Origin: Lasiosphaeria ovina
Lineage: Eukaryota > Ascomycota > Sordariomycetes > Sordariales > Lasiosphaeriaceae
Reading direction: 5' to 3'
Assembly (NCBI GenBank): GCA_033439765.1
Contig: JAULSN010000005.1
Coordinates: forward strand, 620,001-684,000
Length of the DNA stretch: 64,000 nucleotides
In this document: positions 22,620-32,897 of the stretch, in pieces
Layout of the letters: each line of letters starts with the position of its first letter
Numbering within the stretch: the first letter of the stretch is position 1
Made by a program: the position numbers and the translations under genes
Notes under the pieces: model-generated
The model's database searches: none
What the model saw: the letters and a program-made list of their open reading frames with translations, nothing else
What the model was told of the DNA's origin: nothing

Positions 22620-22870
22620 GCGCTCAAAAAAAGTGGGTTTCGACGGCGTTTCCGGGAAGCCCGAAAATGAAGCGGACGTCGGCGGCCGTGTACAGGTTGT
22701 TAACCGATCTACCAACAAGGGGCACAAATTAGCAGGGATAAATTAGAAAGGAAGTATCGCTCCGGTTTCGACAGGCATACGTCATGATAGCTGGCATAAT
22801 TTCTACCTCACGCCGTACTTCTGGACCTATGGACGCGAATACCGCCTCACTGAAATCCCGGTGACCTAGT
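22620..22870 (-). pseudogene. Decayed 5' fragment of a NO VEIN-like gene
   Basis: On the minus strand, about 22870-22775 reads GHRDFSEAVFASIGPEVRRE. This resembles GHLGEDVYERMEPGVRRA from exon 1 of the neighbouring ATPase gene. After about 70 non-matching bases, 22712-22630 reads NNLYTAADVRFIFGLPGNA. This resembles KNLYTADVRFIFELLQNADD from exon 2. Order, strand and spacing agree with an exon 1, intron, exon 2 arrangement. The N-box has changed from ELLQNADD to GLPGNAVE and the sequence loses similarity soon after. I read it as the remains of a second 5' end just upstream of the long gene. Confidence 0.6.
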
Positions 22871-23514
22871 AAGAGATTCAGGAGGGAAGGGCGACTCAAT
22901 CGAGTGTAGTTTGCTATGCCGTATAATTATGCCAATGATGGGAGATCAAGATAATATCGCCCGCGGGTATCGACGTGGCCATGGCGCCGGACAAATAACA
23001 CAAATCGGGGTCAAGTCCACGAGGCTGGAACCTCGAGTCTTCGACTTGGTCATTTGGCTAGCGGCCTCAATCCCGTGATACAAGTGCATTGCTTCTTGTC
23101 ACCGCAGACGAGTTGAGTGCAGTCGCCCGCGTGCATTGCATATCCTTGTGCATATCCAAATGTGCATGTCGCAACGTGCGAGAAAACATACGCCGACGAA
23201 GGCCGGCCCGTCTTGGGATGGATACGTCGTACTTTTGCCAAGGTAGGCTGGCAGGTAGTGAACGGGTCAGGATAGTCTATTCAGCACATTGAGAAAATAT
23301 GGCCAGTGTGCCTAATTATATATAATTAAAATGTGAAAAATAAATTCAAGCCCACCTTACCCACTTCTCACTGTTCTTGGACGCACAAGATTTTCCATCA
23401 TCAATTGACACAACTTTGTCTACGCTAATGTCTAGTCCGAAACCGAGTGAAGAGCCAATTGTTTAATGTTAAATCCAACAGATTCTTTGATAGAGCCCTA
23501 GAGGCAACTTGGAT
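22871..23514. other. Intergenic stretch
   Basis: About 640 bases, AT-rich at 23290-23345. No supported gene. Confidence 0.45.
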
Positions 23515-24260
23515 TTAATCCTCTTCGAGGTTTAGGAACTCGTGGACCAAGTCCTTAACATACTGGTCTTCAGATTGAGGGACGTCAGTGCCTCCCGATG
23601 GTCGAGAGTGCTCCGGGATGTTGGGTGAATGAGCGGGGTCTGAGGGGCTGAGAGTTGGATTGTCGCTTGCCGTGGGGGGTATGGGAACAGTCATCGAGGG
23701 TTGCTGATCGAGGCCTGGGCCCAGTACTAGAAGCCGGGGATCGATAGAGCCTCCATTTTCGTTGGGCTCGAGTGGGATTTGCGACTGACTACCACCACCA
23801 GTCCCCTCCCACAGTGGGTTGATTGGCCTACCCTCATGCGGATCAGGACGAAAACGCGGTAAGCTCGTATTCTGGCTCATTCTCGACCGCGTCGACGTCG
23901 ACCGCGCTGCATGCCTACGGCCCCGCCTCGATGGCTGGCTCCTGACAATACCGGTTTTGGAGTCCCAGGGTGGATTAACGCCAGGGATGGGAGCGCGAGC
24001 GGCGGCGGCTATGACATTTAGTGCGCTTGGGGCCTCGTAACTCGGGTCAAGCGGAATCCAGGGGCCCTCCTTCCGGGGCTCAAAAAGCCATCGAAGAAGA
24101 GGTTGCGAGTGCCCGTAAAGAAGTCTGTTCATACATTATTAGTAACTCAGTCTCTTCAACTACATGAAATTACTGGGAATGCATACTCCAGCTCCTCCAT
24201 AGACGTCAGGGATGGGGCCAGGGATGGGCCGACGCTTGTGTGTTCGTGCGATGCTACCAT
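23515..24260 (-). CDS. Hypothetical protein, mostly disordered
   Basis: Two exons, 24260-24187 and 24124-23515, joined by a 62-nt intron (GTATGC donor, TTACTAAT branch, GAACAG acceptor). They encode 227 residues; the exon sum is a multiple of three. The N-terminus is short and hydrophilic and leads into ELLYGHSQPLLRWLFEPR, the only stretch that looks folded (a probable amphipathic helix). The remainder is rich in Pro, Ser, Gly and Asp, with a basic patch (RRGRRHAARSTSTRSR) that could serve as a nuclear localisation signal. It ends in an acidic helix (LVHEFLNLEED). I do not recognise the family. Its position between the GHKL-ATPase and the ankyrin/NLR genes is the only functional hint. Confidence 0.6.
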
Positions 24261-25805
24261 CTTGTCACTAAACCTGACCTAGTGAGAACTGTTGTGCTCC
24301 AGGTAAAACGGAGCCTATATAGGGGCTTGAAAGAATTCAGAAAGGGCGAAAATCAAGTTGGTCCTAAAATTGAACGTGGTGTAGGAATCGTTTTTAAGAA
24401 TGTTATTTGGGAAAAGCTGCAGGGTGGACGGAGGATCAGCTGTCGAAAACGCCAAGGCTGTTCGATTGCCGTTTTGGGTAATCGAAGCAAGCCCGCAAAA
24501 TGTCTGCGAGAGTGAAAACGCTGATTGGTCTTTGATTGCCGCGGTTCCAACCCATCGTGAGATGATCGGAACCCAAGCACGACAGCCTTCGGACCTGTTT
24601 CGATCAGCCAGAGTCGTTAGTTGATTTCTTGTAGCTGCTAGATGGAAGAACTCAGTTAACCAGTTGAACACATCAACGTCTTAATTAGGTCCTCTTTAAC
24701 GTCGCGGGTGAGCTAATATGCGGGTTACAAAGTCTCCTGTGGCATTCCCTCCTAGATGCAGCGCATTTTGTGCTCGGGTGGTACGACAACGACGGTGATA
24801 TCAGCGATCATGGATACCATTCTGACCGCGTCAACTGCCAAGATCCGCCTCGCGGGCAACAGTCTCGACTTGCACCCGCAAATAACATCGATCTCTCTTC
24901 CTGGGTCCAGGTCAGCTCCGACGTCAATCGAACTTAATCACTGAGGGTAACTTCCGTGTGGAAATTTGCAGGCTGCCGCGGTAATTGAGTCTGGACTCTA
25001 ATTAGATCGCATCAACTCTCGTGGCTGGAAACCGGCCCCGGATTGTTCAGGGGAATTTAAAGAAGAAAGCTTGAATAACTAGTGGTTGAACGGTTCTGCA
25101 AAGGCATTGTGTAAGCCGCTAAAAGTTAAACAGCGCTCGAACGTTAAAAGGTCTCTACATACCTAATAGATCGTACCTATCTCCGAAACAATAAAGCTCA
25201 ATTACTCGAGATTGTTTTTACCCTACTATAGAATTAGCTGTGGCCAGACCGACAGTCATTCCAAACTCTCACCGCATCTAACAACCCTGAATTTTGTGTT
25301 TTCCGTGTCTATATGAATGTATCCGGACCCGCCCATACATTTTACGTTTAGTCTGCAATGTAACTTTACGAATTTGAGAAACAGACGCGCCGAAAGATGA
25401 ATCAATCTTCGGCTCAAGCCAAACGACGGGGATGACTACAAGGTTAACGACCACAAATACTTCCACCCTGACCAGCACGTAGCATACACGGAGCCACCGT
25501 GATCCCAAAAATGCCTAGTGACTCGGTATTACACACCAGCCGTTTGCAGAACTTTACTAGAAATGAACGCTACATTAGATCATTGACTTCTAGGCTCGAA
25601 TCACACGGTTTATTATTGTTCCATGGGATCCATCCAGTGGTTTCGGAGATGGGTAAAATTCTCCAACATATAACCAGAAGCTTCCCCCTTTCCTTCGTTT
25701 CTATTTTTCCCCTCAGAACACAGACATCACGACTTTGACCTGTCTCACACCGTCCACATTTGCTTCACCAACACACATTTCAACAGCAAATATCCATCCC
25801 ACACC
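24261..25805. other. Intergenic region
   Basis: About 1.5 kb between divergently transcribed genes. It probably contains both promoters. CA-rich sequence (ACACATTTCAACAGCAAATA) and a CACC context precede the ATG at 25806. No other gene is supported; short ORFs lack motifs. Confidence 0.5.
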
Positions 25806-26878
25806 ATGTCTTCATCGAACAGCCCGTCGGACACCCCTGCCGGGGCCTCTGACAGCGAATCTTGCCCTTTCGAATTCGTCGAGAGGTTGTTTGGGCTCCG
25901 GTGCCCGTGGCGGGAGGTCCCGCAGTGCACCTACGTTCATAAACGGGGAGGCAGTATCTGCGGAGTAGCATTGCCGGAGGAAGCATGGACAGCGGCAGAG
26001 CAGACCCTCGGGAAGATGGCCCCGGGCGGGAAGATGGAGATGCTCCTGCAGCAGCCGAGATCATTCCACCTGGTAGAACTCGCGCGGGCCACGCACTGCG
26101 AGGGCCACCGACGCTTCGTCGCGGACACAGTCCGCAGGTGGCTCGACCTCTTCCACCCGCTGCCGCCGCCGCCGGGCTCTCCCGTCACCGAGGACAGCAG
26201 CATGATGGACGTGGCGAGGACCTGGGAGGATCTACTGGTGCCGGTGCATGCCGAGCACACCCCCGACTACACAGAACTCGTCGACATGAACATGAAGATG
26301 CAACTCCACGTCACGCAACTGAATGGGGCAGTGTGTGGCCTGCAGAAGACAGAAGACCCTCGCTGACGAGGAGAAGATCACGCATGACCTGTTCGAGAGC
26401 CTCGAGGTAACAAAGAAGCGGTTCAACGAGGCGGAGGAGAGCAGGGCAGCTACCAACAAGGCGCTCGCCCAAGAGAGGCTCTTGTCGCAGGTGCTAGAGC
26501 AGAAGCTCAGCGAGGCGCAGGCGTCGCTTGCCGCATCCAACGGCAACGTCCAGCAATTCCGAACCGAGGTGACGCTGCTCAACAACCGCCTCGAGAGCAT
26601 GCGGCTGGACAGCAACGGCCGCCACCACGTCGTCGTCCAGGCACCGCCGCCTGGACAGCCCCAGTATGCGAACCACGGCCCGGCGGGTCCCAGCCAACAA
26701 CAGTCCCAAGCAGCGGCCGCACAGAGCGCCGTCGCCTCGCTCCAGAAACTGCTGAAACAACGCGACAAGGAGATCGTCCAGCTGAGATTAACTTCCAACA
26801 GTCTTCCAGCGCCGGGTCGAAGACCAAGACGAGAAGATCGCCGAGCTCAATTCGACGGTCAACACTCTTCTGAACTAG
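25806..26878 (+). pseudogene. Coiled-coil protein gene broken by a 7-bp duplication and a second frameshift
   Basis: Frame 3 from the ATG at 25806 gives about 180 residues. A Cys/His-containing N-terminal part (CTYVHKRGGSICG, later HCEGHRRF) might bind zinc. A segment beginning MKMQLHVTQLNGAVCGLQK follows. At 26344-26357 the 7-mer AGAAGAC is present twice in tandem. Counting only one copy, the frame passes straight into the frame-1 coiled coil LADEEKITHDLFESLE and its long Gln/Ala-rich continuation. Near 26790 the frame changes again: frame 1 turns Pro/Arg-rich, while frame 2 gives VFQRRVEDQDEKIAELN and a TAG at 26876-26878. The heptad pattern suggests an oligomerising scaffold. I do not recognise the family. 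No introns were seen. With both lesions the product would be a truncated protein of about 186 residues. Confidence 0.65.
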
Positions 26879-27671
26879 CCCTGCGCACAATGCACGAAAG
26901 ATGCAAAGAAGCTGCCGGGAAATAAAGGGGTGGGTGATGTGTCGCTTCCCTGCAGGCTGAAGTCGGCTGCATTCTGAGGCTGGGGACCGACGTGGTGATC
27001 GGGGAGCCGGGGAGGAACAGGGCCGCGTTAACGGCCGGTACAAATAAAATTTGGAGGATTTCTTTTGCTTTCTGGTTGTTTCTCTTGTTGTTTCGTTTGA
27101 CCCCTTTCCTCGTCTTCTTGTTATGTTTCCTCGTCTTCTTGTTATGCTTCCTCGTCTTCTTGTTATGTTTCCTCGTCTTCTTGTTATGTTTCCTCGTCTT
27201 CTTGTTATGCGTTCCTTGTCTTTTGTTGTTCTTTCGAACCTCATCGCTGTAATTACATTTTACCTCGCGACCCTGGGCACCAGTACAGTATTGCATACCT
27301 GTACCAACATGTTTGCCTCACCTAGGCACCTACCAGTATAGTTAGTCACCCCGAGAACAATTTCTGATCAAGGTAGAGAGGTCCCTAGTCCAGAAGCACT
27401 TAGAATAACTAAATTCTTATGAATAGACTTGGGCTCAAAATCTCATTACTAAAGGCGAGGGTTGGTTCCTACATATGTTTCATTGCATCATAATATCCAT
27501 CATCCTTAGTCCCATCAAAACCGGACAGTGAGTGACATCCTTGCTTTCCAAGTCTATCGCCATAACCAGTTGCGCAAACGTTGCTATCCAACTAGGTGAA
27601 ACATCATCCCTTCTCTCAGCTAATTGTGACGCGGTCAGCCTATCCACCCTAGGAAGGTGTATTGATTGACC
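26879..27671. other. Intergenic stretch containing a minisatellite
   Basis: Between the coiled-coil gene and the dead ankyrin gene. Apart from the 21-bp repeat I see nothing functional. Antisense ORFs through the repeat are low-complexity (KKTRKHN units) and not credible genes. Confidence 0.5.
27105..27209. repeat. 21-bp minisatellite, 5 copies
   Basis: Five copies of TTTCCTCGTCTTCTTGTTAT plus G, one with C in place of the first T, followed by a degenerate sixth copy. The unit is a multiple of three. On the minus strand it encodes a Lys/Arg-rich heptapeptide repeat that stays open for over 140 codons. Confidence 0.95.
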
Positions 27672-29035
27672 CTATGGCAGATGCCTGCAGAGGATCTGAA
27701 GAAACTCGAGATCAGCGTATACAGAGGCGAGGTGGAGCAGTGAATTTCCGTCTCGAGTAACAAAGCTCTGGTCAGCTGTAGACCGAAGTAAAAGTTCCAA
27801 GCACCAGTGGCTGTTGAAATATAGAGAATATGATAGAGCTGTCATGCCGTCCTTGTTTTAAAGGTTGAGGCTTGCCCCGTTCTTCATCAGAAATGCAAAA
27901 TTTTTATAGTGGTTGGCACGAGCGGCGTTCATAATCGGCGTGTCGCCATGGTGGGTCTGGGCGTCAGGGTTTGCCCCAAAGCGCAACAGGAGCTCAAGAG
28001 TTTCTGGGTCGCTCCGTTTGGGGGCTGCAAAGTGCAGAGGGGCGTAGCCTTTGTTGTTGGGTTTATGGACTTCAGCGCCGGCTCCGAGCAAGAGGCGAAC
28101 GGCTGTAAGGCTAGACGACTGGACGGCCCAGTGTAATGGTGTTGATCCATTTAGAGAGGCCATATGGAAATTAGCACCGTATTTGAGCAGGACTTGGACC
28201 GTGGAGTGGTCACCCCCGGTCGTAGCCCAGGAGAGTAAAGTTCGGCCGGCCATATCAGTCTTGTCGATGGCCAGCTGTGATGACTGCTCCAGTTCTGAGG
28301 CCAGTCCCAGCTGCAAGAGCCCGAGAACTGTTTTGTGTAGCCTGGTGAAACCACGCTGGTCGAGCATGTTGGTATTGCTGAAGAGTTCGCGCAATTGTGT
28401 CTGGTCTTCTTGACTGAATTTCCGAGGATCCGGTCCCACGCAACATCAAAGGCAGACCTGTACATGACTGTTTACATCCGTTATTGACAAGATTATAGGA
28501 GCTTAGTACTACTTACAAGTGCGTCTTGTCGGCGAAGTATGGATCGGCTTTCTTTGCAAGAAGAAGCCCGTAGACACCGAGGCGGTTATAAGAAACCGCA
28601 AACTGAGGAGTGATTGGACGTCACGGTTACTTAAGCTGGGGTTCCGTCGACTAGGTATGAAGGAAATCTATTTAGAACTAACTTACCCTGAGGGCCGACT
28701 GACCCCAGTTGGACGTGATATCAAATGGCGTCGACTGGCGGGAGGCAAGTAGCCATCTCACGCCTTCAACATGGCCCGAGCGCGCATATCGGAAGATGGC
28801 GTGGTCGGCTACGAGTACTGTTGGAATTCGAATCAGGAATTCGGGCGTGCCAGCGCAGGAAAGGGCCATAGCCAATGCGGTTGAGAAACCAGGGAGGGGA
28901 AAACAAAGTCAAAGACGCAAACGGCGTCGCAGGATGTCGGCAATGGGGGTCGGTGCATTGTCGTCTTGCCGAGGGGAAGCCCGAGTGCGCGATGCACAAC
29001 AAGTCTTTTCGCCGTCCTGATGGACAAATGGCCAA
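27672..29035 (-). pseudogene. Dead ankyrin-repeat gene
   Basis: Reading leftwards, about 29017-28885 gives FASLTLFSPPWFLN. The frame then slips by one base and continues as MALSCAGTPEFLIRIPTVL, ARSGHVEGVRWLLASRQ and TSNWGQSAL. A GTAAGT..CTCAG intron (about 28595-28681) leads to YNRLGVYGLLLAKKADPYF. A second intron (GTAAGT..GTACAG, about 28460-28515) leads to SAFDVAWDRILG. The frame breaks again near 28425, then runs through three or four ankyrin repeats (GRTLLSWATTGG, GSTPLHWAVQSSS, GYAPLHFAA). A TAA at 27858-27860 sits where the ankyrin turn expects Gln (NL-stop-NKDGMTAL), and reading continues to a TAG at 27672-27674. This architecture is a common uncharacterised fungal ankyrin family. Two frameshifts and one nonsense codon make a functional product unlikely. 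Confidence 0.7.
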
Positions 29036-29733
29036 GTGGAGTCACCAGGAGCCCGAATAATCAATGGGTTTGGCTTACTATATCCCCGAGCTTGTTCAAT
29101 ACAATGAAGGAAGATTCAATTCGCTCATCCACATATCTCACGTACACCCACAAGGCAATCTAGTGGCGAAACTGGTGGAATGAATAACTAGGTAGTCGAT
29201 TACAGGTTAATTACTTCTAATTAAGCCTTTCTTTTCTAACGAATCCGTATTATTCATTGCGACACAATTTATTTCACTACAAAATAGAACTTAAACGAAC
29301 CTCGCACAAAGCTGTCTGCTGTGACTTTCCAACGCCATCTTCAGTGCCCAAGCTTGGGTATCTGAAATGTTTTGAAACGCCCGGTTTGTTGACCATGACA
29401 TAGTTCCCATGAATTTTCACTTTGTACCTCTTGGCATCATAATCTTGCCGCAGGCCAAAAAGACGGGATCGGCGTTCCCCGAAGCCTTGAGTCGACACGT
29501 GACGGCTGCCTTAAGGCGCCTGACGGGCTTTCCCCCGAGCTGAAACCGAGTGGCGCTGCACAGCCCGACAAGGCGCTCCCCCAGGCTTTTCGCATCTCCT
29601 TCGCTGCTGGAAATTCCGAGAGTTCAGAACGCACCTTTTCCATTGCATCTTATGATCTTCCCTTCTTCCCCCCCCCCCCCATTCCGCGTTCGCACTCAGC
29701 CATCTTCCAGCGGGAACGGTACACCAACATAAG
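29036..29733. other. Intergenic region between the ankyrin pseudogene and the NLR-like gene
   Basis: On the minus strand, 29498-29380 reads RQDYDAKRYKVKIHGNYVMV. It may be a leftover 5' exon of the ankyrin pseudogene, but no ATG starts it and the link is a guess. A run of 12 C lies at about 29668-29679, in the presumed promoter or 5' UTR of the plus-strand gene starting at 29734. Confidence 0.35.
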
Positions 29734-32708
29734 ATGGACCCGCTCAGCATTGCGGCTAGTATCTTTGCGGCGATCCAGATCGCCGACAGGGTCATATCGC
29801 TCTGCAAGTTCTATCTTGAACTTGCCAGCGATGCTCCATCGGATCTTCGAGTCATTTTGATCGAGGCGTCGGCCCTGAAAGCAATCCTAGACAACATACA
29901 ATTTCTCGCTTCCAATGGACACGGCCCAGTCACTCTAAACACGCTGATTGGAAAGGAAGGTCCCGTCGAAGGTTGTCGCAAGGCACTCCACCAGATGAGC
30001 GGACTGTTCCCGTCCGAGTCCGCGCAGCGCACGTCGGGCACCAGATCCAAGCGGCAGAAAGTGGCGGCGACGCTGCACACTCTCGCTTGGCCTTTCAAAG
30101 AGACTAGGGCTAGGAAACTGTTAGCGGAAGTGGTGCAGCACAAGACTACTCTCAATCTGGCGCTTACGGTGGACATCAGGCATGAATCAACTAGGACTCT
30201 TTCTGCGACGCGTTTTCGGTTGCTAACACGGAGACAGTCATGACATTAAGGAGATCAAAGGCAAAGCGAGCGAAATCCAGACGGCCCTTTCCGGTATGTA
30301 CAACTTCCCAGTGAATTTGGCGCACTTTCAAGACCAGGGTATTGACTGATGGCACGGTAACTTGAAGACATTGAACAGCGCGAAGTTTACAAGTGGCTTG
30401 AGGGCATAGATCCGTCATCTCTCCATCATCGAGCTTGTAGCCAATACGAACCAGGGACTGGTGACTGGGTACTTCGCTCCGATGACTGGAAGGCTTGGAT
30501 CTCAGGCCCGAAACGCGCTCTGTGGATCCACGGCATACCGGGGGCTGGTAAAACAATCCTTGCGTCTCATTTGATCGAAAATATCAAGACGCGCTGCAAC
30601 GATGGCGACGCCGCGGCAAGCAGAAACGCATACGTCTACTACTACTGCTATTTTGGCCACAACACAGACGAAGCATTGCCCTTCTTGAAGTGGATGATTT
30701 GCCAACTCGGTCGTGTGGCAGACACTGTGCCTGCCAGCCTGTACAATCTTTACAAGCGGAGCGAGGGACCCAGCCTAACGGACCTCCTCTACGTGCTGGA
30801 AGAGATGGTCAAAGCGTTCGACTGTGTCTATATTATCCTGGACGCCATCGACGAAAGCATGCCCAGGACGGACCTCCTGAAAGTCTTACGAGATCTCATC
30901 ACCGACCCGAGATTTTCGAAGACACGGGTTTTGGCAACCAGTCGCGAGTACCTCGATATCGAAGAATCCATGAAAGGGATCTCGACGCCGATTTCCATGA
31001 GGAATCCTTTGCTTGACGAAGATATACGACTATTTGTCCAAGCACAACTTAAGATGCACCCCAAGTTAAGGCTCTGGCCTGCTAGCGTGCGAGACGAGGC
31101 TTTGGAGGCACTGTCCGCAAAAGCGAAAGGAATGTGAGTTATTCTAAAGTCTTTGTTGATCTCTGTCAGCCTTCTAACTATTATATGAGCAGGTTTCGCT
31201 GGGTAGTGTGTCAGATCGATATCCTACAGCGTCTGAAAGGCGACAAGGCAGCCATATTAAAGGCATTAGCCTGCTTGCCGCGGACTCTAGACGAAACCTA
31301 CGAGCGGATATTCCTCCAAATTCCCCATGAGTCCAGGCTGGTTGTTCATCATGCGCTGAAATGGATTTACGCCCATAAGGAATTGCGCCCGGACAACATA
31401 CCCGCTTCCAATCTTATCCAGGGCATACAAAGGAGCACCGCTGGACTCGACTCGAGTGGATACGACTACGATTACAATGTGGATCTCCTCCGCGAGCTCT
31501 GTGGGTGCCTGATATCGCTGTCACCCCAGGAGCGTGGGGACGAGGATGCAAACTTCCAACCTACGACTGCTGTATCTTTTGCACATTACACGGTCCTGGA
31601 ATTCTTGGATTCGACGAGAATACGAATTGGGCCTGCTTCTTTCTTTGCTATCGACAAAGAGTCAGTCAAGATCGAGTTTGCAAAGATGGTTATGCTGGAA
31701 GCGCTCCACACCGAACCACATGACATCTGGGACACAGAAGAAATATTCTATGGGAATGAAAAGATCACTGATGCCGTGGAAGAATCCTTCAATCTTTATA
31801 GCATTGTATCATCAATAGTTGCTGTGCGGTATTGGGGCCACACACTCTCCACAGATACCACTTCGTGCGAGCTGGCATTTGCATTGTTCGATGCAACGAA
31901 CCAGCATTTTGAACACCTCGTACATGCTGCAGCATGTATCGAGGATAGCACCCAAGTATTTTCGGACGAATTACTCGACGACTTTCGGCAATTCTGGGCT
32001 TTGTCATGGAGTCAGAAACCGACACATGATGCGGTGCGGACGCTCATCAACTTGCTATTCACAGATGAAAGTTCTGAACTCGGGCGGAAGTACATCCAAA
32101 GCATCCGCGCAGGAAGCTGGCTACAAAGCAGTGTGAACCTCGTTATATGGCATCAGCTGAGTGAAGAAGATACGGATAGGTACGAATTTGAAGGAACAAT
32201 TGTAGAGCTCTTCGCCCTCTTGATTTACAGATGGCCAGAAGCTTTGAAGTTGTTCCTTGAGCTTGCAATTGGTTACTTCGACCCTTCGAAAGTTTTGTTG
32301 CATTCGGTTGGTTGGCACTGTCACTACGAGTCTTTCGACTGCAAGGGCTTCTGTATTTTGGCCCGTCAGCTGCAGCTTGGAGCAGATCCTGACGGCCCTG
32401 GGTATAGAATCTGTCCATTACAAATTGCAGCTAGGGCGTGGGACTTGGAAGGAGTCAGGTTGTTGCTCGAGGCTGGGGCGAACCCAAACCATACCGGAGA
32501 CCAGATGGGTGAAGTGTGGAGAGAGGGCACCGTCCTCGCTCTGTTCAACGACATCCTGGACCGCAGTCCTCTTAACATCGTGCAAACAATGGGCTGCCTT
32601 TTTGAGGGCGACCGACTCTTCAAGAGAAGAGAAGATGTGCCAAAGATAGTAGCACTTCTGCGCGAGTATGGGGCGAGGAGTTTCACGAGAATTGAGGCTG
32701 AATCCTAA
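29734..32708 (+). CDS. NLR-like STAND protein: PigL_N-type N-terminus, NACHT, C-terminal ankyrins
   Basis: Four exons: 29734-30179, 30238-30293, 30368-31133 and 31193-32708, giving 927 residues in a consistent frame. The N-terminus (MDPLSIAASIFAAIQIADRV...) is the helical module seen at the start of many fungal STAND proteins (PigL_N/SesA-like). Exon 3 carries KWLEGIDPSSLHH, then Walker A in IHGIPGAGKTILASHL and a Walker B-like YIILDAIDES, as in fungal NACHT proteins. A winged-helix-like part follows (LPRTLDETYERIF). The C-terminus has at least two ankyrin-like units (CPLQIAARAWDLEGVRLLLE). By family knowledge such proteins oligomerise on ligand binding and can trigger cell death in heterokaryon incompatibility; here that is an inference. 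Intron 1 (30180-30237) appears to use a GC donor. The other introns are GTATGT and GTGAGT types. The ankyrins are few and diverged, unlike the array at 6.4 kb. Confidence 0.85.
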
Positions 32709-32897
32709 GCGCCAGCACCGGATTCTCGAGGTCGGGTAACTCAGGCAGCGAGCTGTCGAGCTAGAAGCATGACGACGAGACTTGTGGCATCTTGAGAAGA
32801 TCCAACTTTCTATATTTCAACATCAGTAGTATATCGCATGCGGGTCACCGGTAAGGCAAATTATTCCCAGCCCCATTATCCCAGCCACAAAGCCTAA

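Noticed and set aside
26579..27296. Long minus-strand ORFs with RRRGNIT or KKTRKHN repeats
   Set aside because: They are produced by the 21-bp minisatellite being a multiple of three; outside it they are antisense to the coiled-coil gene and show no domain.
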